Source: Bacillus sp. FJAT-22090
GTDB taxonomy: Bacteria > Bacillota > Bacilli > Bacillales_A > Planococcaceae
Reading direction: 5' to 3'
Assembly: GCF_001278755.1 (NCBI RefSeq)
Contig: NZ_CP012601.1
Span: forward strand, 2,914,001 to 2,978,000
DNA: 64,000 nt
Shown here one piece after another: positions 18,902 through 26,862 of the stretch. Each line of letters starts with the position of its first letter. Position 1 is the first letter of the stretch. The position numbers and the translations under genes were made by a program. The notes under the pieces were generated by a model that made no database searches, was not told the origin of the DNA, and saw only the letters and a program-made list of their open reading frames with translations.

Positions 18902-20155
18902 TTAAATCACCTCCGTAATATGCTGCTCTGCGGAATCCATCGTTCCATCTTTGTTAATAAACTCATTATCACCAGATAATGCACCTATGAGGGCACCACG
19001 TATAATAATCCCTTGAAGCTTTTGTTCTTCATTAATAACTGCAACAGGAATGCTTGCTGTTGATACTACATCAAATAATTCTGTGAGAACCGTATCTGGT
19101 GAGATCATCGGAAGATCAGAAATAATTACATCATTCAGTGACTTCTCTGATTCAATTGCTTCTACAGTATCCTGTGCTGTTACTGCTCCTAATAAGCGAT
19201 TCGCATTATCTACTACATATATAGAAGAAATACCTAAATGTTTCATCAGTCGAAGTGCTACACGAGGACCTCGATCAACTTTTACCGTGTCTGCTTTTTT
19301 CATAATATGACCAGCAGTCAGTACTTTGGATAAGTCAACGTCTTCCACGAATCGTTCGACATATTCGTTGGAAGGGCTCATCAGAATTTCTTCAGGTGAT
19401 CCAATTTGAACAATTTCTCCGTCTTTCATCAGTGCTATACGGTCACCAATACGAAGCGCTTCATCCAAATCATGTGTGATAAAAATAATTGTTTTTTGCA
19501 TATCGTGATGAAGCTGAAGTAACTCATTTTGCATATCTTTTCGAATAAGCGGATCCAATGCACTAAACGCTTCATCCATAAGCAATATATCTGGATTATT
19601 AGCCAGTGCTCTAGCAAGTCCAACACGTTGCTGCATACCCCCACTTAGTTGTTTCGGGTACTGGTCTTCATATCCCGCAAGACCAACAAGTCTTAATGAT
19701 TCTATTGCTTTTTCATTTCGTTCTTTTTTAGAAACCCCTTGGATTTCTAAGCCATATTCTGTATTTTCAACGATTGTTTTATGTGGGAAGAGGGCAAAGT
19801 TTTGAAATACCATCCCAATTTTCTTTCGTCTTACTTCACGAAGCTGTTCTTTATTCATCTGAACAATATCCTTACCATCCAGTAATATTTGTCCCATCGT
19901 TGGATCTATTAATCTATTAAGCAACCTAACTAATGTAGATTTACCACTTCCGGATAGACCCATAATGACGAAAATTTCACCTTCATTGACCTCAAAGGAT
20001 ACTTGTTTCACACCAACCGTTGCACCAGTCGCTTTCAAAATTTCGCTTTTTGTTTTACCATCTTTCAGCAACTGTATAGCGCGGCCACTACTTTTACCAA
20101 AAATCTTCGTAGCGTCTTTTACTACTATTTTTTTATTTATGTTTTTCTCACTCAT
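18902..20155 (-). CDS. opuAA: Glycine betaine ABC transporter ATPase OpuAA with CBS pair
   Basis: 417 aa from ATG 20155 (AAGGAG upstream); the in-frame start at 20224 lies upstream of the promoter's transcription start and is rejected. Walker A GLSGSGKST, signature LSGGMQQR, Walker B ILLMDEAFSALDP, then H-loop ITHD. The C-terminal ~130 residues hold two CBS domains (TAGHIMKKADTV... and VIISDLPMISPDTV...), which in OpuA-type ATPases sense ionic strength and gate transport. First gene of the opuA operon. Confidence 0.93.
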   Translation of the reverse strand: MSEKNINKKIVVKDATKIFGKSSGRAIQLLKDGKTKSEILKATGATVGVKQVSFEVNEGEIFVIMGLSGSGKSTLVRLLNRLIDPTMGQILLDGKDIVQMNKEQLREVRRKKIGMVFQNFALFPHKTIVENTEYGLEIQGVSKKERNEKAIESLRLVGLAGYEDQYPKQLSGGMQQRVGLARALANNPDILLMDEAFSALDPLIRKDMQNELLQLHHDMQKTIIFITHDLDEALRIGDRIALMKDGEIVQIGSPEEILMSPSNEYVERFVEDVDLSKVLTAGHIMKKADTVKVDRGPRVALRLMKHLGISSIYVVDNANRLLGAVTAQDTVEAIESEKSLNDVIISDLPMISPDTVLTELFDVVSTASIPVAVINEEQKLQGIIIRGALIGALSGDNEFINKDGTMDSAEQHITEVI

Positions 20156-20195
20156 ATCTTTTCTCCTTACCGTCCGAAATACCCGAACCCAATCA

Positions 20196-20224
20196 ATTAT
20201 AGATGCAACTCCATAAAATTTCAA
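20196..20224 (-). promoter_or_regulatory. Sigma-A-type promoter of the opuA operon
   Basis: Read on the minus strand: TTGAAA (complement of 20219-20224), exactly 17 bp, TATAAT (complement of 20196-20201). Transcription would start near 20189, giving a leader of about 34 nt before ATG 20155. Confidence 0.75.
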
Positions 20225-20248
20225 CAGTTTAAACCTTATTAATTGTTT

Positions 20249-20266
20249 GTACGGTAAAAACTGTAC
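20249..20266. promoter_or_regulatory. Dyad between opuAA and its regulator, candidate operator
   Basis: GTACGGT-AAAA-ACTGTAC: 7-bp arms with one mismatch around a 4-bp A-tract. It lies 25 bp upstream of the opuA 35 element and in the shared region with the divergent GbsR/OpcR-type gene, a position suited to control of either promoter. Confidence 0.5.
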
Positions 20267-20369
20267 GAAAATTATTTAAAAAAATTGCTTTTTGGGTAAG
20301 GATATAATACATTTAAATTTAGTTAGCTGGATTATGTGAGCAAAGCTAATTTCAGTGGAGGGAACGTAA

Positions 20370-20927
20370 ATGGATGACCATGAAAAAATAGATAAAGCTC
20401 GGGAACGAATTATAGAAACAATTGCCCAAAACATACATTTATACGGCTTGGTACCTTCTGCAGGTAGACAATTCGGAACTATGTTTTTTCAAAATGAACC
20501 ATTAACATTAGATGATATGACAGAAAAATTAGGCATGAGTAAAACAAGCATGAGCACTTCTGTCCGAGCACTGTCTGAACTAAAATTGGTTGAGCGTGCA
20601 TGGAAAAAAGGAGTTCGAAAAGATTTATATAAAGTGACGGATGATTGGCACCAAAGCTTCATCGATTTGTTTTCTATTAAATGGCAGAGATCAGTCACAC
20701 TGCATTTAGTAGCTATTAAAAAATCACTGGCTGAACTGGGGGAACTGTTGCAAGACCCAGCCCTTAGTGAGGAATTACGTGAAGTGGTTCAAATAGATAT
20801 CGATAAGCTGAAGTATATGAAAGACTACTACAACTGGCTTGAACGCGTCATAGATGCATTTGAGGACCAACGAATTTTCGATTTGGTTCCTAAATTTGAG
20901 GATTCTAACGAAAATGCTAAAAACTAA
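20370..20927 (+). CDS. GbsR/OpcR-type betaine/choline-responsive repressor
   Basis: 185 aa. MarR-like winged helix (LTLDDMTEKLGMSKTSMSTS, about residues 48-67) within the arrangement of the GbsR/OpcR (YvaV) family, including the N-terminal FGTMFFQNEPL segment, and a helical C terminus. In B. subtilis these proteins repress choline/betaine uptake and synthesis genes, with choline or betaine as effector. Divergent from opuA, with only about 215 bp between starts, so it most likely controls opuA and itself. Effector not predictable from sequence. Confidence 0.88.
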   Translation: MDDHEKIDKARERIIETIAQNIHLYGLVPSAGRQFGTMFFQNEPLTLDDMTEKLGMSKTSMSTSVRALSELKLVERAWKKGVRKDLYKVTDDWHQSFIDLFSIKWQRSVTLHLVAIKKSLAELGELLQDPALSEELREVVQIDIDKLKYMKDYYNWLERVIDAFEDQRIFDLVPKFEDSNENAKN

Positions 20928-20938
20928 TATGATTCATA

Positions 20939-20992
20939 ACAAAACCCCAACTAGCAGCACTTTTAAAGTGCATACTATTTGGGGTTTTTGGT
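20939..20992 (+). terminator. Terminator after the GbsR/OpcR-type gene
   Basis: Outer arms AAAACCCCAA and TTGGGGTTTT enclose a second stem GCACTTT/AAAGTGC, forming a long hairpin followed by T-rich sequence. Downstream, up to the gvpU stop at 21185, I see a further hairpin TTGAACCT/AGGTTCAA near 21052-21071. Confidence 0.8.
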
Positions 20993-21184
20993 CTTATATT
21001 CTACGTAAGAAACAAACATGAATAACTAAACTTTCGGAAAAGCGTTCGATTTGAACCTGGTACTAGGTTCAAAAGTATCCTAATCAATCATCAATAATCT
21101 CTTTTATTACCTCTTCTGTCATAGTCGCCAGTGTGTCTTGACCCGAATTAATGACTTCCTCAATGAGGCTTTTCTTTTTATTAT

Positions 21185-21589
21185 TTATTCCTCCTGGTCG
21201 CTGCCATCCAAAATTCTCCCTAAAAAGAAACCATCAATCTCCCTTAATTTGCCGCGCCAAAGAATTTGCCCCTTTGACGGAGTTGGCTTGCTGTCTCCAC
21301 AATAAACCTTGGTTTCTTTCATATGGAGAAAATTAGCCCCGGTGTCATCGCTGTTCTGAGCAACCTCCCCAGCCTGATCTAGTTGTTCACTCAACATCTG
21401 GGCAATGTCATTCCCATCTTCGAAAGTCCCGCTTAAGGAGCGGAAGTATTCCTTTGCCGATATCATCGTTCCGGTAATGACGGCTCCTTTAACATTCAAT
21501 GTGATATCCAGGTTGAAGTCATGCTTATTCGCTGCTTGCACTAAAAACTCGAGAATATTATCTTTAGCCGGTCTAGAACCATTGCTCAT
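21185..21589 (-). CDS. gvpU: Gas vesicle protein GvpU
   Basis: 134 aa, last recognised gene of the gvp cluster. Matches GvpU of the Bacillus megaterium cluster in position (after gvpT) and length. Features: N-terminal KDNILEFLVQAANKHDFNLDITLNVKGAVITGTMIS, seen here as an amphipathic helix followed by a beta hairpin, and an acidic C terminus. In B. megaterium GvpU is associated with salt-dependent clustering of gas vesicles; that role is carried over by homology only. It starts 5 bp after the gvpT stop. Confidence 0.85.
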   Translation of the reverse strand: MSNGSRPAKDNILEFLVQAANKHDFNLDITLNVKGAVITGTMISAKEYFRSLSGTFEDGNDIAQMLSEQLDQAGEVAQNSDDTGANFLHMKETKVYCGDSKPTPSKGQILWRGKLREIDGFFLGRILDGSDQEE

Positions 21590-21594
21590 ATTTA

Positions 21595-22929
21595 CTACTC
21601 CCTTCTTAATCCATCCAAAAGGAGATAGGTTTCCTCATCTTTGGAGTTCACTTTGTACGTTTTTCCCTTATCCTTCTTATCTATTTTCTTGGATTCGTTT
21701 TTTTTTTCTGAATTCTGCTTGGCAGCTTTGCCGGATTTTGCATCCGAACGATTGCTGCTATTTGGTTTTTGATCTTTATTCGGCGCGCCTTCTTCTAACT
21801 CGTCATCTTCCACATTTTCTTCGCTTGAATCCTCGTCCTGATTCTGCTTGTCTTCTTCATTTTCTTCATCGTCTTCCTGTTCATCTTCTGTTTCTAGCCC
21901 AGAATGTTGAGTTTTTTGTTTTCCTTCAAGTTCTTTCTTTTCAGGAGCCTCCTGACTACCGTCATCTTCGGTCTCTTCATTTTCTTCAAGTTTCTCTGAT
22001 TCAACTTCATCTTCTTGGGCGTTTCCTGAAGCTTCCGTTTTATTTTTTCCTTCAGCCAAGTTAGCGGAAACTTCATCGGACTTATCTTGCTCCTCATCAC
22101 TATCATCTAGGCTTGCTGCTTCATCATTTCCTTTGCTGCTGTCTAGTTCTTGGCCATCATCAGAGCTATCTTCTTCCTTATCATCTTCTACATTTGCGGA
22201 ATCCTTACTTTGGTCATTTTTATCTTCTGCTAGTTTTACTAGAAGCTCTTCTATTTTGCCCAAGCGAGCTTGTAGTTGTTCATTTTCTACTTTTAGGTCC
22301 TCATATTCCTCGTTGGATGATCGATCATCTGTCTTGGATTTGTCCTCTTCACCGTTTTCCAGCTGTTCTGTATCTGTTGAATCGTCCTTTAAGGTAGTTT
22401 GTAAAACAGTGCTGGACTCTTTGCTGTCAGAATGGCCTTGTTGTTCTTCTTCATGATTGTCCAGGCCAGGATCTTGTGAATCACCTTTGTTGGACAAGGT
22501 TTCCAATTCATTTGAAGCATTATTTACCTCTGCAGTCCCATTATTTTTTCCATTCTTTCCTTCGACTATTTTTGCAAGCATCCCTTCCAGACGTTCCAGA
22601 CGATTTGCCATGCTTTCATCTTCTTGAGAGGATTCCTTTGCATTGTTTAATTTAGAAGCATTGCGAGAAGGTTCATGATCGTCGGAAGTATTGCCTCCTT
22701 CTTTTGAAAACAACTTGGATGCAGAATTCTTAATAGAATCGATTGCTTTCTTCGAGCTATCTTGCACTGCATGTCCTAAGTCCACTCCCTTACCGCTTAG
22801 CTTTTGGCCATTTTCAGGGGTAGCTAGGTATCCGATAGTCGCACCAATCAGACCTCCTGCTAGTGATCGTTTAAAATTACCTTGTTTTTTTACTTCAGGT
22901 TTATTTTCTTTCAAGATTGTCTCAGTCAT
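21595..22929 (-). CDS. gvpT: Gas vesicle protein GvpT, expanded acidic form
   Basis: 444 aa from ATG 22929 (AGGAGG 7 nt upstream). Residues 18-45 hold a YtxH-like glycine-rich segment (SLAGGLIGATIGYLATPENG), also present in GvpP. The middle is strongly acidic low-complexity sequence with two coiled-coil units (about 106-126 RLERLEGMLAKI and 211-236 ENEQLQARLGKIEELL) and three related pieces IVEGKNG, LAEDKND and LAEGKNK at about 121, 233 and 291. The tail (about 396-430) is Lys-rich. Probably an accessory scaffold or interaction protein; exact role in vesicle assembly is unknown. Confidence 0.85.
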   Translation of the reverse strand: MTETILKENKPEVKKQGNFKRSLAGGLIGATIGYLATPENGQKLSGKGVDLGHAVQDSSKKAIDSIKNSASKLFSKEGGNTSDDHEPSRNASKLNNAKESSQEDESMANRLERLEGMLAKIVEGKNGKNNGTAEVNNASNELETLSNKGDSQDPGLDNHEEEQQGHSDSKESSTVLQTTLKDDSTDTEQLENGEEDKSKTDDRSSNEEYEDLKVENEQLQARLGKIEELLVKLAEDKNDQSKDSANVEDDKEEDSSDDGQELDSSKGNDEAASLDDSDEEQDKSDEVSANLAEGKNKTEASGNAQEDEVESEKLEENEETEDDGSQEAPEKKELEGKQKTQHSGLETEDEQEDDEENEEDKQNQDEDSSEENVEDDELEEGAPNKDQKPNSSNRSDAKSGKAAKQNSEKKNESKKIDKKDKGKTYKVNSKDEETYLLLDGLRRE

Positions 22930-23017
22930 GTTGTTTCCTCCTATTATAGATATCAATTATTGCTTTTATTTATCGTTCATTGCGCTGGCATCTTCCTTTG
23001 AGCCAACAATATGAATA

Positions 23018-23145
23018 CCGCATACTTGCGGGTCTCATACTTCACGCTCCTGTGGATTGCTAGGTTCAAAGGGTATGGCTACGCCATAATCTTTGTGACG
23101 CAGCTAGCGAGCGATGCAGTAGCAAGTCACTTTCTTGTTTTAATA
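23018..23145. repeat. Hairpin-rich insertion-like segment between gvpJ and gvpT
   Basis: The gvpJ stop to gvpT start gap is 235 bp, unlike the tight spacing elsewhere in the cluster. It contains three hairpins: CCGCA/TGCGG (23018-23031), TATGGC-TAC-GCCATA (23074-23088) and a longer imperfect one with GTGACGCAGCTA/TAGCAAGTCAC arms (about 23092-23145). The phrase CTAGGTTCAAA(G)GGTAT at 23060-23076 recurs as CTAGGTTCAAAAGTAT at 21063-21078, just past the cluster end. Confidence 0.55.
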
Positions 23146-23164
23146 ATAAAAATCTAGCTATAGT

Positions 23165-23491
23165 TTAGTAGTTGAACCCACTGGATTTCATCCGGTTGGC
23201 TGACATACTCTTTTCGAGTGTTTCGAGCCTTTCGTGAAGCTTCCGGTTCTCTTCCTCCAGAGCTTTCGTATTGCTGTCTGCCGCTTTGGAAGATAGGTAG
23301 GGATCGGTTTCCCACCAGTCCATTCCAATCTCTTTAGCCTTGTCGACCGAAGCAACAATCAGCCGAATTTTGATGGTGAGCAGTTCTACATCCGCAATCC
23401 CGACTGTGATGTCTCCTGCAATCACCACTCCTTTATCCAGTATCTTCTCAAGTACGTCTACAATCGTGTTGGATTGCATGGAATGTTCCAT
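23165..23491 (-). CDS. gvpJ: Gas vesicle protein GvpJ (GvpA family)
   Basis: 108 aa from ATG 23491 with AAGGAGGA upstream. GvpA-family core (VDVLEKILDKGVVIAGDITVG, given here to the first 20: VDVLEKILDKGVVIAGDITV; then LLTIKIRLIVASVDKAKE) at about residues 9-60. The C terminus adds a coiled coil EEENRKLHERLETLEKSM (about 78-97) that resembles those in GvpP and GvpT. GvpJ-type proteins are minor, nucleation- or tip-associated shell components. Follows gvpK by 25 bp. Confidence 0.92.
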   Translation of the reverse strand: MEHSMQSNTIVDVLEKILDKGVVIAGDITVGIADVELLTIKIRLIVASVDKAKEIGMDWWETDPYLSSKAADSNTKALEEENRKLHERLETLEKSMSANRMKSSGFNY

Positions 23492-23516
23492 TTAAAGTCC
23501 TCCTTGGGTGTTTGTA

Positions 23517-23801
23517 TTAAAGCAAGCTTCCTAAAGGACCCAGGTCAATATTCAAGTCTTCGGCATCCAAGCCGAATATTTCTTTTAGCTCTTCCATTTT
23601 CTCTTCCAAATTCATCAATGCTTCGCCTAAGTCCTCAATTTGCTGATCTGTCAGTGTTCCGCCTTCAACCCGCCTAATGGCATGCCTTTCCACGATTTGC
23701 CTCAGCAACTCAATGACGGTAAGCACCAATTGCGCCAAACCATGCTCCGCATTATCAGGGTCTAGATTAATCTTTCCACTTGCTTGGTTGGCCGGTTGCA
23801 T
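23517..23801 (-). CDS. gvpK: Gas vesicle protein GvpK
   Basis: 94 aa. GvpK family hallmarks: INLDPDNAEHGLAQLVLTVI, LLRQIVERHAIRRVE and LTDQQIEDLGEALMNLEEKM, all helical. Accessory protein required for vesicle formation in other organisms; the exact function is unsettled. Its start overlaps the gvpS 3' end by 35 bp in another frame, with GAGGGAGG upstream, so translation is coupled. Confidence 0.93.
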   Translation of the reverse strand: MQPANQASGKINLDPDNAEHGLAQLVLTVIELLRQIVERHAIRRVEGGTLTDQQIEDLGEALMNLEEKMEELKEIFGLDAEDLNIDLGPLGSLL

Positions 23802-24042
23802 CAGTCAATGCCTCCCTCTGTCTATCAAATTGTTCTGAAGATACGGTTTTATTGTTTCCCGCTTGTGCCTGTACGAGAGATTCCACTGAAGCAATCAATA
23901 CTCTCAAATCTAAATACACCAGATCTACGCCAGCGATGGAAATCACTAAATCAGCCTTGATCGCAACACCTTTATCTAGGATGACATCCAAAATATCAAT
24001 GAGCGCTATATCCTTGTTTTCCATCGTTTCTCTGAATGCCAT
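23767..24042 (-). CDS. gvpS: Gas vesicle protein GvpS (GvpA family)
   Basis: 91 aa. GvpA-like core: LIDILDVILDKGVAIKADLV, then DLVYLDLRVLIASVESLVQA, with a 30-residue polar tail. Third GvpA-related gene type of the cluster besides gvpA/gvpB and gvpJ; assigned as gvpS from its place between gvpL and gvpK, as in B. megaterium. Minor shell or tip protein by family knowledge. Confidence 0.9.
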   Translation of the reverse strand: MAFRETMENKDIALIDILDVILDKGVAIKADLVISIAGVDLVYLDLRVLIASVESLVQAQAGNNKTVSSEQFDRQREALTDATGQPSKWKD

Positions 24043-24061
24043 AATTTCATCTCATCCTCAC

Positions 24062-24868
24062 TTATGAAAAGTTAGAAAAGTGGTAGGCCGGCCATGGCCC
24101 TGTTGCTTCAAACTGCCATCCCATTCCCTTCATGCCCTTCTCATATTGCTGGATCTGTTCTAAAAAGTTTTCTACATTTGCTGCGGGGATCAGATAGACG
24201 CTATTCCAGGTCATCTCATCCTTTCTTCCCGTCACATCATTACTCCACGTTCTTTTGACATTTCCTTTTAGCGCAATTTCGCTTAGATGCACATGTATAT
24301 TTTCACTAATTCTGTTTTTTTCTTCTTCTAGCTCAGATTCAATCAGCTTGTCCAGCTTTTTCTTCTCGAAAAATTGCTTTCCTTTAGAAAGGTGGCTTAT
24401 TTCCTCTCTTTTTGCTTCAATGGTCTGATTGCTCTGACTCACCTGTTTTTTTAGCAACTGATCATCGCAGTATATTTTCAAATTCCACTCTTCGTTACCG
24501 TGAATCGAGGAAAATGTATCGACCAAGTGTGCTTCTTTGGTTTGTACAGCGTTTGCCAAACTTCCCTGGTTTTTGAACAGCGTGCAAAACTTCAAGGGGA
24601 TGACCGTGTACATCTTTGAAAGCATCATGACGGTTTCGTGATGGTGAAAAGCCTTTTCCTGGAGCCATTCCATGTCACTGTTAATTTGTTCCTTAATGTT
24701 CTCTTCAGAGTACTGTTCAGCATCCAGGTCACAGACAATGGCTGTTGCCTTGCCTATAGACAGGGTGTAGATGCCGCCTTTGCCATCAAAGCCATTAATA
24801 GCAGGAATCTGCTGTTTGCCTGCTTCCTCTGTCGGTATCAATCCGTATAAGTAAATTAGACTGTCCAT
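24062..24868 (-). CDS. gvpL: Gas vesicle protein GvpL (GvpF/L family)
   Basis: 268 aa. GvpF/L-family pattern: an N-terminal LIYLYGLIP strand, a central HHETVMMLSKMYTVIPLKFC segment, a Glu/Lys-rich helical middle (about residues 145-195) and the terminal signature FEATGPWPAYHFSNFS. GvpF/L proteins bind GvpA monomers and act during early assembly. 19 bp after gvpG... the next gene, gvpS, starts 19 bp beyond its stop. Confidence 0.92.
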   Translation of the reverse strand: MDSLIYLYGLIPTEEAGKQQIPAINGFDGKGGIYTLSIGKATAIVCDLDAEQYSEENIKEQINSDMEWLQEKAFHHHETVMMLSKMYTVIPLKFCTLFKNQGSLANAVQTKEAHLVDTFSSIHGNEEWNLKIYCDDQLLKKQVSQSNQTIEAKREEISHLSKGKQFFEKKKLDKLIESELEEEKNRISENIHVHLSEIALKGNVKRTWSNDVTGRKDEMTWNSVYLIPAANVENFLEQIQQYEKGMKGMGWQFEATGPWPAYHFSNFS

Positions 24869-24880
24869 CTTTTCCTTTCC

Positions 24881-25135
24881 TCATTTCTTCTTTGTCATCT
24901 CTTCCCATTGCTGCATTTCCATCCGTTTTGCCATTTCATATCGAAGGATCAAGTCTTCTTCCTTTGCTTTATAAACCTCTTCAGGTATTTCCCCAAGCTC
25001 ATACATCATTTGAAGCTGGACCAGCTTTCGCTGGATTGTAGGAAGGTCGTACAGCTCTTTATCAGCTTCCTCTTTCACCTTTTCACCGATTTTTATTACT
25101 AGGTTAATTGGAGCGGAAACCAGTTTATGGATCAT
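24881..25135 (-). CDS. gvpG: Gas vesicle protein GvpG
   Basis: 84 aa, mostly helical and charged. GvpG signature: APINLVIKIGEKVKEEADKE followed by YDLPTIQRKLVQLQMMYELGEI and EEVYKAKEEDLILRYE (shown in pieces: QRKLVQLQMMYELGEIPEEV). Sits between the two GvpF/L-family genes, starts on the last base of gvpF, and ends 12 bp before gvpL. Accessory assembly protein. Confidence 0.92.
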   Translation of the reverse strand: MIHKLVSAPINLVIKIGEKVKEEADKELYDLPTIQRKLVQLQMMYELGEIPEEVYKAKEEDLILRYEMAKRMEMQQWEEMTKKK

Positions 25136-25902
25136 CAGGCATCCTCAACTTTTAAACGGATATTAATGAAGTTATACGCCGGCCAGGGTCCACTGTAACT
25201 GAACTCAACTTTGTCTTTCCATTTTTCGTACGTCTCATTAATTTTTTCATCAAAATCTGCTTCTTTACCTCGGTCAACTAAGAATGCTGCATTAAGAAGC
25301 ATTTTCTCCCCAATCGGATCGTTGGTCTTGGATGCTTCAGCCAGCTCCGTCAATGGGCTGAAGACTTCCTGCTTTACATCCTGCTGCAGTGAAGTGATCA
25401 GTTTTTGTGCAGCTCCGCCAATCTGAATTCTTTCATAATAGCTGGCCGCTTCTGATTTCCCTTGCACAGCTTTTGCCATTTTATCGATTTTCGAATTATC
25501 ACCAACAAGTGATTCCAGCCAGTCTTTTTTGCCGATTACTTTTAGACCGAGCTCCACCTTCCCTTTTATTGCTGGGAACAGTTTTTCAAACTGCGGATAG
25601 AGGTTTTCAAGCAACACACCAACGTCCTCCTTTGACTGGAACACATTGCCGAAGCTGACAGGGATCACAGTGTCGTTCTTTTTCATCACTTGGGAAACGA
25701 CATTTTGATGCATCAGTAGATTGTCTTTGTTCGGATGATAGATTTTCATCGGAACCTCTGCTGCTACAATAGCCGCATCCTTATAGCGGATAGTAAACAG
25801 CTCTTTGTTTTCGCCTTCTATTTCAAAAGTGCCGAAATCTTCGTCCGTTTCTGTCTGGATTCCGCAAAAAATATAGATACCATTTTGCTCTTCTTGGCTC
25901 AT
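25135..25902 (-). CDS. gvpF: Gas vesicle protein GvpF (GvpF/L family)
   Basis: 255 aa. N-terminal GIYIFCGIQTETDEDFGTFE, central MKKNDTVIPVSFGNVFQSKE, and the C-terminal family signature FSYSGPWPAYNFINIRLKVE. Paralogue of gvpL (24062-24868); named by its position directly after gvpN, as in B. megaterium. Binds the major shell protein and helps nucleate the vesicle (family knowledge). Confidence 0.92.
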   Translation of the reverse strand: MSQEEQNGIYIFCGIQTETDEDFGTFEIEGENKELFTIRYKDAAIVAAEVPMKIYHPNKDNLLMHQNVVSQVMKKNDTVIPVSFGNVFQSKEDVGVLLENLYPQFEKLFPAIKGKVELGLKVIGKKDWLESLVGDNSKIDKMAKAVQGKSEAASYYERIQIGGAAQKLITSLQQDVKQEVFSPLTELAEASKTNDPIGEKMLLNAAFLVDRGKEADFDEKINETYEKWKDKVEFSYSGPWPAYNFINIRLKVEDA

Positions 25903-25917
25903 TTTTAATTCTCTCCT

Positions 25918-26838
25918 TTATTCCTTGATTGCCTCTATGTTGCTGCAGACCTTTTTGATTAATTTCTCTGCTGTTTTGATGGGTTCATCGGATTCGATAC
26001 ACCTGCTCACTTGGTGACCTAGAATGTCCAAGCACAGTCGTACAAAGTCAGGATTGGACCCATCAATCTTGAGTTTTTGTTCCGCTGCCAACCTAGCGAT
26101 CATGATAGATGCCCGTAGACTCGGACCGGTTTCTTCTATACATTCATTGCGCAGCTTGGCAACCAGCTCTGTAATGGCTGCAGCGTCTTTCTTATCAATA
26201 TTGGCTTTGTCGGCTACGATGGCCGCCTCACGGTCATAATCCTTATGATCGATATAAATGGTGATAAGCCGGTCAAGAAGTGCATCCTGCGTTTGGTAGA
26301 CCCCAGCATATTCATCTGGATTGCTAGTGAAGATCACCGCAAAGTCAGGATGGACTCGGACAAACGGCTCAGTCAATTTGGTACCATACAACGGAAGGAT
26401 ACCTTCCTCTAAAATGGAAAGAAAGATGTTATTGGTAGTGGGTAATGAACGTGTAAATTCATCGTAAACCAGCGTGTATCCATTCTTCACCGCCTCTAAT
26501 AATCGTCCATCCCTCCACGTCTCCGTCACGTTTTCATCCCGCTTATAGACCGACCGTATATAATTGTCGACTACTTTTTTGCTCGTATAACCTGTAAAGT
26601 CGCCTATCAGGTCTTTGTTATTCAGCTCATGGTTGCCGTGTATGAGCATGACAGGTTTTTTTCTTTTTTTAGCAAGTGCCAGTGCAAGAGATGTCTTTCC
26701 GGCTCCGGATGGGCCTGTAAAATGGATGGGATATCCGGCTTTCATATACTGCAACGAACGAGAAAGCAATTCTTCCGTTTTTTCGTCGCGAATGATTGTC
26801 CGTGAATTCTTGTCGATTTTATCTTTTAAGACCGTCAC
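25918..26838 (-). CDS. gvpN: Gas vesicle AAA+ ATPase GvpN
   Basis: 306 aa from GTG 26838 (VTVLKDKIDKN). This start is chosen because AGGAGGT lies 6 nt upstream; the earlier GTG at 26859 would put the ribosome site inside the gene. MoxR-type AAA+ ATPase: Walker A HFTGPSGAGKTSLAL (about residues 39-53), Walker B LVYDEFTRS, sensor 1 IFTSNPDEYAG, arginine region LLDRLITIYID. Hydrolyses ATP to support growth of vesicles to full size (family knowledge). Confidence 0.93.
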   Translation of the reverse strand: MTVLKDKIDKNSRTIIRDEKTEELLSRSLQYMKAGYPIHFTGPSGAGKTSLALALAKKRKKPVMLIHGNHELNNKDLIGDFTGYTSKKVVDNYIRSVYKRDENVTETWRDGRLLEAVKNGYTLVYDEFTRSLPTTNNIFLSILEEGILPLYGTKLTEPFVRVHPDFAVIFTSNPDEYAGVYQTQDALLDRLITIYIDHKDYDREAAIVADKANIDKKDAAAITELVAKLRNECIEETGPSLRASIMIARLAAEQKLKIDGSNPDFVRLCLDILGHQVSRCIESDEPIKTAEKLIKKVCSNIEAIKE

Positions 26839-26862
26839 TCTGTTACCTCCTAATCCCACGAC

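Noticed and set aside
18902-20224. Longer opuAA frame starting at 20224
   Set aside because: It starts within the 35 element of the promoter, upstream of the predicted transcription start; ATG 20155 has a good ribosome site.
22113-22456. Leu- and Ser-rich + strand frames opposite gvpT
   Set aside because: They are complements of the Glu/Asp/Ser-rich gvpT codons, a usual low-complexity shadow.
25918-26859. Longer gvpN frame starting at 26859
   Set aside because: The strong AGGAGGT site would be inside the gene; GTG 26838 is at proper distance from it.
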